DNA from: Eikenella sp963548155
GTDB taxonomy: Bacteria; Pseudomonadota; Gammaproteobacteria; Burkholderiales; Neisseriaceae
Length of the DNA: 22,641 nt
Direction: 5' to 3'
NCBI GenBank assembly: GCA_963548155.1
Contig: CAUUTP010000027.1
Location: 1 to 22,641 of the forward strand
In this document: piece after piece, positions 14,353 through 20,970 of the stretch
Layout: each line of letters opens with the position of its first letter
Position numbering within the stretch: the first letter of the stretch is position 1
Position numbers and translations under genes: made by a program
The notes under the pieces: generated by a model
Database searches by the model: none
What the model was told of the DNA's origin: nothing
Seen by the model: the letters and a program-made list of their open reading frames with translations, nothing else

Positions 14353-14721
14353 TCAGATCACTTCAGGAGCCAACGAAACAATCTTCATGAACCGCTCAGT
14401 ACGCAATTCACGCGTCACCGGCCCAAAAATTCGCGTACCCATAGGCTCAAGCTTAGCATTCAACAGTACAGCAGCATTATTATCAAATTTAATTAACGCC
14501 CCATCTGCACGACGAATGCCTTTAGCTGTACGAACAACAACAGCATTATATACATCACCTTTTTTCACTCGGCCACGCGGAGCCGCATCCTTAACCGATA
14601 CCTTAATAACATCACCAACGCTTGCATAACGGCGCTTAGAACCACCAAGCACCTTAATGCACATAACGCGACGAGCACCAGAGTTATCAGCCACATCCAA
14701 AATAGTCTGCATCTGAATCAT
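14353..14721 (-). CDS. rplN: 50S ribosomal protein L14
   Basis: 122 residues starting MIQMQTILDVADNSGARRVM, ending FMKIVSLAPEVI; this is a textbook L14, a small beta-barrel at the 30S-50S interface. AAAAAGG lies 7 nt before the ATG at 14721. It is the first gene after the 189-nt hairpin-rich gap from rpsQ, the place where the spc operon begins in E. coli. Confidence 0.98.
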   Translation of the reverse strand: MIQMQTILDVADNSGARRVMCIKVLGGSKRRYASVGDVIKVSVKDAAPRGRVKKGDVYNAVVVRTAKGIRRADGALIKFDNNAAVLLNAKLEPMGTRIFGPVTRELRTERFMKIVSLAPEVI

Positions 14722-14766
14722 GTCATTACCTTTTTAAAACCAACTTAACCTATCACAGTCTTAATA

Positions 14767-14890
14767 TAGATGACCAGCATCTACCAAAATAGATCAGTTT
14801 TGGCCCCGACAGGGAGAAACTTCTAGGAAACTAGAAGCTAGAAAGGCGAGGAGTTTACAGCCTTTTCTCTAAAACCGCAAGACCTCGCCT
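14767..14890 (-). promoter_or_regulatory. Hairpin-rich junction between S10 and spc blocks
   Basis: The 190-nt gap between rpsQ and rplN holds four stems. Listed in minus-strand order they are: AGGCGAGG/CCTCGCCT (14844-14851 with 14883-14890); CTTCTAG/CTAGAAG around a 4-nt loop (14820-14837); CCAAAA/TTTTGG (14784-14803); and TAGATG/CATCTA around a 5-nt loop (14767-14783). The first may be an S10 terminator, though its T-run is poor. A weak promoter (TTGCGG, 17 nt, TAAACT; 14852-14880) lies inside its loop. The tetramer CTAG, rare in most proteobacteria, occurs three times in 14823-14841. Confidence 0.5.
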
Positions 14891-14910
14891 ACAAAATACC
14901 AAAATTACAA

Positions 14911-15174
14911 CTAAATTTCTTGAGACTTCTCAAGTAAGCCCTGGACAACCCATGACTTTGTCTTGGACAAAGGGCGACTCTCAGCAATTACTACCACATC
15001 CCCCACTCTGCACTCATTTCGTTCATCGTGAGCGTGAATTTTAGTAGATCTCTGAATAATCTTGCCATACAAGGGGTGTTTTACTCTGCGTTCAATCAAG
15101 ACGGTTACTGTTTTATCCATCTTGTCGCTGATCACCCTGCCTTGCAAAGTTCGAACAATTTTGGCGTCACTCAT
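14911..15174 (-). CDS. rpsQ: 30S ribosomal protein S17
   Basis: 87 residues from MSDAKIVRTLQGRVISDKMD, an OB fold with KTVTVLIERRVKHPLYGKII and the conserved ESRPLSKTKSWVV. S17 helps fold the 5' domain of 16S rRNA. The frame extends two codons to a TTG, but the ATG at 15174 has AAGGGG 6 nt before it. It overlaps the rpmC stop by 8 nt. It is the last gene of the S10 block. Confidence 0.96.
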   Translation of the reverse strand: MSDAKIVRTLQGRVISDKMDKTVTVLIERRVKHPLYGKIIQRSTKIHAHDERNECRVGDVVVIAESRPLSKTKSWVVQGLLEKSQEI

Positions 15175-15364
15175 TGCCAACCCCTTTCTCAGCCAACTTG
15201 GTTTTTACGCGAGCAATATCACGACGAACGCGCTTTAACTCACTATTCTTGCTTAGCTGGCCAGTAGCATGTTGCATACGCAAACTAAATTGCGTTTTTA
15301 ACAAACCAACCAGATCAGCCTCCAGCTGCTCCAATGATTTGTCTTTTAAATCATTCATTTTCAT
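15167..15364 (-). CDS. rpmC: 50S ribosomal protein L29
   Basis: 65 residues from MKMNDLKDKSLEQLEADLVG, two long helices with FSLRMQHATGQL and RVRRDIARVKT, as in L29. L29 lies at the tunnel exit and is near the docking site for trigger factor and SRP. The chosen ATG (15364) aligns best with Neisseria MKANELKDKS and overlaps the rplP stop as TGATG; an ATG one codon earlier (15367) is possible. Confidence 0.95.
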   Translation of the reverse strand: MKMNDLKDKSLEQLEADLVGLLKTQFSLRMQHATGQLSKNSELKRVRRDIARVKTKLAEKGVGNE

Positions 15365-15780
15365 CATTTACCTACCTGCCGGGACACAAATGTTGTACGT
15401 ATAGGCAATTTTGCAGCTGCCAAAGCAAACGCCTCTCTAGCCAAGGATTCTGATACTCCATCCATCTCATAGAGCACTTTGCCAGGCTTGATTTCAGCTA
15501 CATAATACTCTACAGAGCCTTTACCGCCACCCATACGCACTTGGATTGGTTTTTCAGTAATAGGCTTATCTGGAAACACTCGAATCCAAATACGCCCACC
15601 ACGCTTAATATGACGAGTCATAGCACGTCGAGCCGCCTCAATCTGTCGGGCAGTCAATCTGCCACGACCAATTGCCTTCAAACCAAAATTACCAAAGCTG
15701 ACATCGTATCCATTAGTAGCGACACCAGTATTGCGACCTTTATGCTGTTTGCGATATTTCATTCTAACTGGCTGTAGCAT
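15364..15780 (-). CDS. rplP: 50S ribosomal protein L16
   Basis: 138 residues, the usual length, from MLQPVRMKYRKQHKGRNTG. Signature regions are GRLTARQIEAARRAMTRHIK and RMGGGKGSVEYYVA. L16 shapes the A-site and is needed for late 50S assembly. The frame extends to a GTG, but the ATG at 15780 follows a strong AAGGAGGTG. The start lies 17 nt inside the end of rpsC. Confidence 0.97.
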   Translation of the reverse strand: MLQPVRMKYRKQHKGRNTGVATNGYDVSFGNFGLKAIGRGRLTARQIEAARRAMTRHIKRGGRIWIRVFPDKPITEKPIQVRMGGGKGSVEYYVAEIKPGKVLYEMDGVSESLAREAFALAAAKLPIRTTFVSRQVGK

Positions 15781-16459
15781 GGCGGCCACCTCCTTTTCTA
15801 CGCTTATTCTCAGTGCTGGTAGTTTCCAACACTTGTCCAGTCTCGCCCTTATAGACCCATACTTTTAGACCTATAACACCATAAGTGGTATGTGCCTCAC
15901 TAGTAGCATATTCAACGGCCGCACGCAAAGTATGCAACGGCACACGACCCTCACGATACCACTCGCTACGAGCGATATCTGCGCCATTCAAACGCCCTGA
16001 AGTCATGATTTTGATGCCTTTAGCTCCAGCACGCATAGCATTCTGCATAGCGCGTTTCATTGCACGACGGAACTGTACACGTTTTTCTAGCTGTTGAGCG
16101 ATGCTATCAGCAATAACTTGCGCATCCAATTCAGGTTTGCGAATTTCTTCAATATTCACATGAACAGGAACACCAAGCAATTGGTGCAAATCTTGCTTCA
16201 GCACCTCAATATCCTCGCCCTTTTTACCAATTACAACACCAGGACGTGCAGTATGAATGGTAATGCGAGCAGATTTAGCTGGACGCTCAATCACTACTCG
16301 GCCTACTGAAGCATTTGCCAAACGCTTACGCAAATAATCGCGCACATCGATATCCTGCTTCAATACAGCAGCAAATTCGGTGCTCTTAGCAAACCATTTA
16401 GATGACCAGTCTTTATTTACAGCTAGGCGAAAGCCAGTTGGATGAATTTTTTGTCCCAT
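15764..16459 (-). CDS. rpsC: 30S ribosomal protein S3
   Basis: 231 residues. The KH-2 domain shows GVVIGKKGEDIEVLKQDL (74-91), and the C-terminal domain has MKRAMQNAMRAGAKGIKIMT and GVIGLKVWVYKGE. S3 lines the mRNA entry channel and takes part in unwinding. Its basic C-terminal tail (NKRRKGGGRH) overlaps the ribosome-binding site and start of rplP. Confidence 0.98.
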   Translation of the reverse strand: MGQKIHPTGFRLAVNKDWSSKWFAKSTEFAAVLKQDIDVRDYLRKRLANASVGRVVIERPAKSARITIHTARPGVVIGKKGEDIEVLKQDLHQLLGVPVHVNIEEIRKPELDAQVIADSIAQQLEKRVQFRRAMKRAMQNAMRAGAKGIKIMTSGRLNGADIARSEWYREGRVPLHTLRAAVEYATSEAHTTYGVIGLKVWVYKGETGQVLETTSTENKRRKGGGRHATAS

Positions 16460-16468
16460 AGCTTTTCC

Positions 16469-16798
16469 TTAGTTTCCTACTGTCACATTAATATGACACG
16501 TTTGTTTTTCAATACGGTTGCCGCGACCTTTTGCGCGGGCGCGGAATCGTTTTAAGCTAGGCCCTTTGTCTACAAAAATCGTTACGACCTTAAGCTCATC
16601 AATGTCAGCGCCTTCGTTATGCTCAGCATTAGCGATAGCAGACTCCAATACTTTTTTAATTAGTTCAGCACCTTTCTTTGTGCTAAATGCCAAAATATTA
16701 AGGGCCTGTTCTACCTCTTTACCTCGAATTAAATCAGCAACCAACCGGGCTTTTTGAGCAGAAATACGGGCATTTTTATGTTGTGCAGATACTCTCAT
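16469..16798 (-). CDS. rplV: 50S ribosomal protein L22
   Basis: 109 residues. KNARISAQKARLVADLIRGK (8-27) and the long beta-hairpin region ending RARAKGRGNRIEKQTCHINV identify L22. The hairpin reaches into the nascent-peptide tunnel, where changes can give macrolide resistance and alter SecM-type stalling. It lies 9 nt from rpsC and 8 nt from rpsS. Confidence 0.97.
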   Translation of the reverse strand: MRVSAQHKNARISAQKARLVADLIRGKEVEQALNILAFSTKKGAELIKKVLESAIANAEHNEGADIDELKVVTIFVDKGPSLKRFRARAKGRGNRIEKQTCHINVTVGN

Positions 16799-16806
16799 GA
16801 TTCACC

Positions 16807-17082
16807 TTATTTCTGAGCCTTTTTATCAGCCAAGTGTCCTTTAAAAGTACGAGTAAGTGCAAACTCACCCAACTTATGGCCAACCATGTTATCGCTAATA
16901 AACACGGGCACATGAGTGCGACCATTATGTACCGCAATAGTCAATCCAATAAAATCAGGAAGAATTGTTGAGCGGCGAGACCATGTTTTAATAGGACGCT
17001 TATCATTGCCGGCGCGAGCAGCATCAACTTTTTTCAGCAGGTGCAGATCGACATATGGACCTTTTTTCAATGAACGAGCCAT
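16807..17082 (-). CDS. rpsS: 30S ribosomal protein S19
   Basis: 91 residues: MARSLKKGPYVDLHLLKKVD at the start and HNGRTHVPVFISDNMVGHKL in the middle. S19 forms the head of the 30S with S13 and contacts the 50S through a bridge. The gap to rplB is 5 nt, among the tightest in the cluster. Confidence 0.97.
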   Translation of the reverse strand: MARSLKKGPYVDLHLLKKVDAARAGNDKRPIKTWSRRSTILPDFIGLTIAVHNGRTHVPVFISDNMVGHKLGEFALTRTFKGHLADKKAQK

Positions 17083-17087
17083 ATCAC

Positions 17088-17921
17088 TTAACCTTTATTT
17101 GAATAGCGGCGGCGAACAATCATATTGTCCGTACGCTTATTATTACGAGTTCGGTAACCCTTAGCTGGAGTACCCCATGGGCTAACAGGCTCACGAGCTT
17201 CACCAGTGCGCCCCTCACCACCACCATGCGGGTGATCCACAGGGTTCATTACCACACCACGGACAGTCGGACGAATACCGCGCCAGCGATTAGCACCAGC
17301 CTTACCAATTTTCTTCAGGCTTTGCTCTTCATTGCCAACTTCACCAACAGTAGCACGGCAATCGATATGGATCTTACGCACTTCACCTGAACGCAGACGA
17401 ACTTGAGCGTAAACACCCTCTTTGGCCAGCAAAACTGCGGAAGCACCAGCGGAACGAGCAATCTGAGCACCTTTGCCAGGTTTCATCTCAATACAGTGGA
17501 TGGTAGTACCAACCGGAATATTACGAATCGGCAAAGCATTACCAACTTTGATTGCAGCTTCTGCACCAGAAACCAACACGGCACCCGCTTGGATACCGCG
17601 AGGAGCAATAATATAACGGCGCTCACCATCAGCGTAGCAAAGCAACGCAATGAAAGCAGTACGGTTCGGATCGTACTCAATACGCTCAACTTTCGCAGGA
17701 ATATTATCCTTATCGCGTTTAAAATCTACTACACGATAGTGATGTTTATGCCCACCACCTTTATGACGAGTAGTGATATGACCGTTATGGTTGCGGCCGG
17801 CGATAGAGTTTTTCTTCTCCACCAGCGGCGCATAAGGAGCACCCTTATGCAGACCCTCTGCAACCACGCGAACCATGCCGCGGCGGCCTGCAGAAGTCGG
17901 CTTCATTTTTACAATAGCCAT
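17088..17921 (-). CDS. rplB: 50S ribosomal protein L2
   Basis: 277 residues. GRNHNGHITTRHKGGGHKHH (42-61) and the C-terminal MNPVDHPHGGGEGRTG, whose His near the peptidyl-transferase centre is invariant, identify L2. L2 is needed for subunit association and peptidyl-transferase assembly. GC content is higher here than in the middle of the cluster. It lies 5 nt from rplW. Confidence 0.98.
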   Translation of the reverse strand: MAIVKMKPTSAGRRGMVRVVAEGLHKGAPYAPLVEKKNSIAGRNHNGHITTRHKGGGHKHHYRVVDFKRDKDNIPAKVERIEYDPNRTAFIALLCYADGERRYIIAPRGIQAGAVLVSGAEAAIKVGNALPIRNIPVGTTIHCIEMKPGKGAQIARSAGASAVLLAKEGVYAQVRLRSGEVRKIHIDCRATVGEVGNEEQSLKKIGKAGANRWRGIRPTVRGVVMNPVDHPHGGGEGRTGEAREPVSPWGTPAKGYRTRNNKRTDNMIVRRRYSNKG

Positions 17922-17926
17922 AATAT

Positions 17927-18241
17927 TTATTCCTTATCTGCAGCTGCTGCAACAGATTCCAAATCCAGCTCCTGTCCGGCAGCCAAGCTGACATAAGCCT
18001 TCTTCACATTACTGCGGCGACCCAAAGTGCGACCAAAACGCTTTACTTTCCCTTTGATTGCAACTGTAGTCACAGAGGCTACCTGAACACCAAACAACAA
18101 TTCAACAGCAGCTTTAACTTCTGCCTTGGTTGCATCAGGCAACACTTTAAAAGTCATCTGGTTGCGTTTCTCAGCCAACAAATTGCTCTTTTCAGAAACA
18201 ACAGGAGCCAAAATTACTTTCATCAAACGTTGTTGATTCAT
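17927..18241 (-). CDS. rplW: 50S ribosomal protein L23
   Basis: 104 residues from MNQQRLMKVILAPVVSEKSN. L23 forms the docking site for trigger factor and SRP at the tunnel exit. Family features are NQMTFKVLPDATKAEVKAAV and KRFGRTLGRRSNVKKAYVSL. Two ATGs are in frame; the one at 18241 overlaps the rplD stop as ATGA, has GAGGAG 8 nt upstream and matches Neisseria L23, so I prefer it to 18247. A perfect DUS lies inside, encoding QVAS. Confidence 0.96.
   Translation of the reverse strand: MNQQRLMKVILAPVVSEKSNLLAEKRNQMTFKVLPDATKAEVKAAVELLFGVQVASVTTVAIKGKVKRFGRTLGRRSNVKKAYVSLAAGQELDLESVAAAADKE
18076..18087 (+). repeat. DUS inside rplW
   Basis: Perfect AGGCTACCTGAA within L23 codons for VQVAS. With the rplD copy, it is one of only two DUS in the 13.5-kb ribosomal cluster. 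Confidence 0.9.
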
Positions 18242-18858
18242 ACCCATTGCTCCTCAAGTTGTGCAACCGCTTCCTTAGTTACCACTACTTTTTTATAGCG
18301 AAGCAAGCTGTACGGATCAATCTGCTGAGCCTCCAGAACCAACACATTTGGCAGGTTGCGTGAAGACAGATATACGTTCTCGTCCAATTGACCGGTAACA
18401 AACAAAACCTGCTCCATACCCAAATTTTTCACTTGCTCAGCAAAAGCTTTGGTTTTAGGAGTAGCAACAGACAGCTCTTCAATCACAAACAAGCGCTCAT
18501 CACGCACCAACTGGGACAAAATAGTCGCCATACCGGCACGGTACATCTTACGATTAACCTTCTGAGTAAAGTTTTCATCAGGCTTATTTGGGAATGTACG
18601 ACCACCCCCTCTCCACAGCGGAGAAGAAGACATACCAGCACGAGCGCGGCCAGTACCTTTTTGGCGCCACGGCTTCTTGGTGGAGTGCTTTACTTCAGCA
18701 CGAGTCAGCTGTGCACGGTTGCCAGAACGGGCATTTGCCAAGAAAGCAGTGACCAGCTGGTGAACCAACGCCTCGTTATACTCACGAGCAAACAGCGCAT
18801 CGGAAGCAGCAAGGCTACCTGAAACCTGGCCTTTAGCATCAATTACTTTTAATTCCAT
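18238..18858 (-). CDS. rplD: 50S ribosomal protein L4
   Basis: 206 residues. MELKVIDAKGQVSGSLAASD starts the protein; the extended loop carries KHSTKKPWRQKGTGRARAG and SPLWRGGGRTFPNKP, which reaches into the nascent-peptide tunnel. L4 is also the autoregulator of the S10 operon in E. coli, acting on the operon leader. Here the leader is in front of rplC (19503-19584). The start overlaps the rplC stop as TAATG. A perfect DUS lies at codons for QVSGSL. Confidence 0.97.
   Translation of the reverse strand: MELKVIDAKGQVSGSLAASDALFAREYNEALVHQLVTAFLANARSGNRAQLTRAEVKHSTKKPWRQKGTGRARAGMSSSPLWRGGGRTFPNKPDENFTQKVNRKMYRAGMATILSQLVRDERLFVIEELSVATPKTKAFAEQVKNLGMEQVLFVTGQLDENVYLSSRNLPNVLVLEAQQIDPYSLLRYKKVVVTKEAVAQLEEQWV
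18812..18823 (+). repeat. DUS inside rplD
   Basis: Perfect AGGCTACCTGAA near the rplD start, encoding VSGSL on the gene strand. Confidence 0.9.
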
Positions 18859-19502
18859 TACGCACCTACTTTCACGCTAGGGCGCACAACTACATCACCA
18901 TTGGCAGCACCGGGAACGGCGCCCTTAACCAACAGCAGATTACGTTCTGCATCCACACGAACCACTTCCAAACGCTGCACGGTCGCAGTGGTATTACCAT
19001 ACTGACCAGCCATACGTTTACCCGGGAACACACGACCCGGATCTTGGTTCATACCAATAGAACCAGGAACACGGTGAGAACGAGAGTTACCGTGAGAAGC
19101 ACGTTGCGCACCAAAGTTATGGCGCTTGATGGTACCAGCAAAACCTTTACCTTTAGAGGTGCCGGTTACATCCACAAACTGGCCAGCTTCAAAAATAGCA
19201 ACAGTTACTTCGTCGCCCACTTTCAATTCAGCCAATTTCTCTTCAGTCAAAGCAAACTCATGCAAACCACGACCTGCCTCAACACCTGCTTTCGCAAAGT
19301 GACCGGCTTCCGCCTTGTTTACACGATTAGCTTTCTTCTGACCAAAGGTAACCTGAACAGCCGCATAGCCGTCGGTATCTTTGGATTTTACCTGAGTGAC
19401 GCGATTAGGAGACATTTCCAACACGGTTACCGGCACAGAAACACCTTGCTCAGTAAATACGCGGGTCATACCCACCTTGCGCCCAACCAGACCTAATGTC
19501 AT
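18858..19502 (-). CDS. rplC: 50S ribosomal protein L3
   Basis: 214 residues. MTLGLVGRKVGMTRVFTEQG is the L3 start; the central loop reads GSIGMNQDPGRVFPGKRMAG, and Gln153 matches the residue methylated by PrmB in E. coli (Q150). L3 starts 50S assembly and its loop reaches the peptidyl-transferase centre. The ATG at 19502 has AAGGA 6 nt upstream, held in a small hairpin. It is the first gene of the cluster; rpsJ, which normally precedes it, is absent here. Confidence 0.98.
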   Translation of the reverse strand: MTLGLVGRKVGMTRVFTEQGVSVPVTVLEMSPNRVTQVKSKDTDGYAAVQVTFGQKKANRVNKAEAGHFAKAGVEAGRGLHEFALTEEKLAELKVGDEVTVAIFEAGQFVDVTGTSKGKGFAGTIKRHNFGAQRASHGNSRSHRVPGSIGMNQDPGRVFPGKRMAGQYGNTTATVQRLEVVRVDAERNLLLVKGAVPGAANGDVVVRPSVKVGA

Positions 19503-19584
19503 GATTTTTCCTTATATAACAAGGGGTCAGCTACGATTGGCCGACCATTTGGACAAAACAAAAAACTTGGCTAAAAATGCCAAG
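19503..19584 (-). promoter_or_regulatory. Structured leader of rplC
   Basis: Three hairpins fill the leader. CTTGGC/GCCAAG (19566-19571 with 19579-19584) is followed on the minus strand by TTTTTTG and TTTTG, a terminator shape. GGTCGGC/GCTGACC (19525-19546) has one G-U pair. CCTT/AAGG (19510-19524) traps the rplC ribosome-binding site AAGGA (19509-19513). It may be the target of L4-type autoregulation or an mRNA-stabilising leader. Confidence 0.5.
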
Positions 19585-19590
19585 ACGCAC

Positions 19591-19620
19591 ACTATACTAT
19601 ATTTTCGCTAAAACTTTCAA
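19591..19620 (-). promoter_or_regulatory. Predicted promoter of the ribosomal cluster
   Basis: On the minus strand TTGAAA (19615-19620), an 18-nt spacer and TATAGT (19591-19596) form a good sigma-70 promoter. Transcription would start near 19585, just before the first leader hairpin. An overlapping TATAGT five bases upstream is too close to the -35. Confidence 0.6.
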
Positions 19621-19650
19621 GCAGAAACTTTGCCTTAGTTCTGCAGAATC

Positions 19651-19662
19651 AAGCTACCTGAA
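19651..19662 (+). repeat. Degenerate DUS upstream of rplC
   Basis: AAGCTACCTGAA has one mismatch to the Eikenella DUS. Confidence 0.6.
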
Positions 19663-19698
19663 AATGCATATCATCCAAACGCAAACATATAGCCACGC

Positions 19699-19714
19699 GT
19701 TATATCGGTATAAC
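19699..19714. promoter_or_regulatory. Short inverted repeat in the divergent region
   Basis: GTTATATCGGTATAAC, 6-bp arms around a 4-nt centre, lies midway between the two divergent genes and could be an operator. It is short enough to be chance. Confidence 0.25.
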
Positions 19715-19726
19715 AACAGGCAGGTT

Positions 19727-19738
19727 TTCAGGTAGCCT
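19727..19738 (-). repeat. DUS between rplC and the amidotransferase gene
   Basis: Perfect DUS on the minus strand. With the degenerate copy at 19651 it forms a widely spaced inverted pair. Confidence 0.9.
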
Positions 19739-19810
19739 CAAGGTCGTTAAAATAATCATAGTGGTACAACACCTACCTGTTTTACTAAAACCAATCTTGA
19801 GGAACTCATC

Positions 19811-20653
19811 ATGTGCCAGCTTTTGGGCATGAACTGCAACACCCCCACCGACATCGTTTTCTCTTTCGAAGGCTTCCGCCTGCGCGGCGGGCTCACCGAC
19901 CGACACGCCGACGGCTTTGGCATTGGCTTTTTCGAAAACAAAGGCGTGCGTATGTTCCACGACGACAAGCCCAGCGCCAGCTCACCGGTGGCCGATTTGG
20001 TAAAAACCTACCAAATCAAATCCACCAACGTTATCGCCCACATCCGCAAAGCCACTCAAGGCAGCGTCGGCTTAGCTAACACCCACCCCTTCATCCGCGA
20101 AATGTGGGGCGAATACTGGCTGTTCGCCCACAACGGCCACCTTGGCGGTTTCCAACCTGAGGAAGGCAAATACTACCGTCCTGTTGGCAGCACCGATTCC
20201 GAACGTGCCTTCTGCTTCATACTGGAAGAACTACGCCACCGCTTCGAGCATAAGCCACCGGTGGGCAAATTGTTTGCAGAAGTGGCCGCGCTCGCAGCAC
20301 AAATCCGCCACCACGGATTATTCAACTTTATGCTATCTAACGGAGAAATCTTGTTTGCCCATGCCAGCACTCTGCTGTACTACATCATCCGCCAAGCCCC
20401 CTTTGGTGAAGCGCATCTTATCGATAACGATGTAGCTGTAGATTTCGCCGCAGTAACCACTCCCAATGACCGTGTGGCCGTTATTGCCACACAACCCCTT
20501 ACCGCCAACGAAACCTGGACGCAGCTGGCCGTGAACGAACTGGTAGCCTTCCGCGATGGCGACATCATCCTGCGCGACTGTCCGGACAACCCGCGCTACC
20601 TCAGCCAGCAGGAAGGCCTGGCCATCGCCCGCGCCGTCGGCGTAGCCGCATAA
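19811..20653 (+). CDS. yafJ: Class II glutamine amidotransferase, YafJ type
   Basis: 280 residues of an N-terminal-nucleophile (Ntn) glutaminase fold. Cys2, exposed after removal of Met1, is the expected nucleophile (MCQLLGMNCN). Further family motifs are AHIRKA (76-81), NTHPF (90-94), AHNGHL (106-111) and GSTDSERAF (126-134); the oxyanion/substrate loop residues appear intact. It closely follows E. coli YafJ by recall. Such proteins hydrolyse glutamine to glutamate and ammonia, but no synthetase domain or partner is present, and the physiological role is unclear. A good AGGA lies 8 nt before the ATG. It diverges from rplC and ends at a non-DUS terminator. Confidence 0.9.
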   Translation: MCQLLGMNCNTPTDIVFSFEGFRLRGGLTDRHADGFGIGFFENKGVRMFHDDKPSASSPVADLVKTYQIKSTNVIAHIRKATQGSVGLANTHPFIREMWGEYWLFAHNGHLGGFQPEEGKYYRPVGSTDSERAFCFILEELRHRFEHKPPVGKLFAEVAALAAQIRHHGLFNFMLSNGEILFAHASTLLYYIIRQAPFGEAHLIDNDVAVDFAAVTTPNDRVAVIATQPLTANETWTQLAVNELVAFRDGDIILRDCPDNPRYLSQQEGLAIARAVGVAA

Positions 20654-20669
20654 ACCCTCTCAGCATGGC

Positions 20670-20703
20670 AACAATCCGGCCGCCCTGCAGCCGGATTGTT
20701 TTC
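20670..20703 (+). terminator. Intrinsic terminator after yafJ
   Basis: An 11-bp perfect stem, AACAATCCGGC (20670-20680) and GCCGGATTGTT (20690-20700), continues into TTTC. Unlike most terminators in this window it contains no DUS. Confidence 0.85.
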
Positions 20704-20755
20704 ATTATCGCCACACCCCAAGCATTAACACTTGAAAAATTTTTGATTTAATCGC

Positions 20756-20785
20756 TTGACATACACCTTACCTTTCCTTTACTTT
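20756..20785 (+). promoter_or_regulatory. Candidate lysS promoter
   Basis: A perfect -35 TTGACA (20756-20761) is followed after 18 nt by TACTTT (20780-20785). An A/T-rich stretch at 20730-20751 could act as an UP element. The -10 is weak. Transcription would start near 20792, at the ATG of a mini-ORF. Confidence 0.45.
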
Positions 20786-20791
20786 ACAGCC

Positions 20792-20899
20792 ATGCCTTTG
20801 CATAAAACTGCAGAGTTCCTCAAAAAGGAATATGCAAACATTGATTTTTGTCCAATTTGTGGCAGTGAGTCATTGATGCAATGGCATCTTCAGCAATGA
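20792..20899 (+). CDS. 35-codon mini-ORF with CPxCG motif in the lysS leader
   Basis: Reads MPLHKTAEFLKKEYANIDF, then CPICGSESLMQWHLQQ and a TGA. The CPxCG pair resembles half of a zinc ribbon. There is no Shine-Dalgarno, but the ATG coincides with the predicted start of the lysS transcript, so a leaderless mini-gene or leader peptide is conceivable. It could equally be chance or a remnant of a larger gene. Confidence 0.3.
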   Translation: MPLHKTAEFLKKEYANIDFCPICGSESLMQWHLQQ

Positions 20900-20914
20900 A
20901 GTTTTTCAACCACT

Positions 20915-20947
20915 GAGACAAGCCACCTGATCCAAGAGTGCTGTCTC
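20915..20947 (+). promoter_or_regulatory. Hairpin in the lysS leader
   Basis: GAGACA (20915-20920) pairs with TGTCTC (20942-20947) around a 21-nt loop, 24 nt before the lysS ATG. No U-run follows, so it is not a terminator. Confidence 0.3.
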
Positions 20948-20970
20948 TCATTAATATATGGATGGATACC

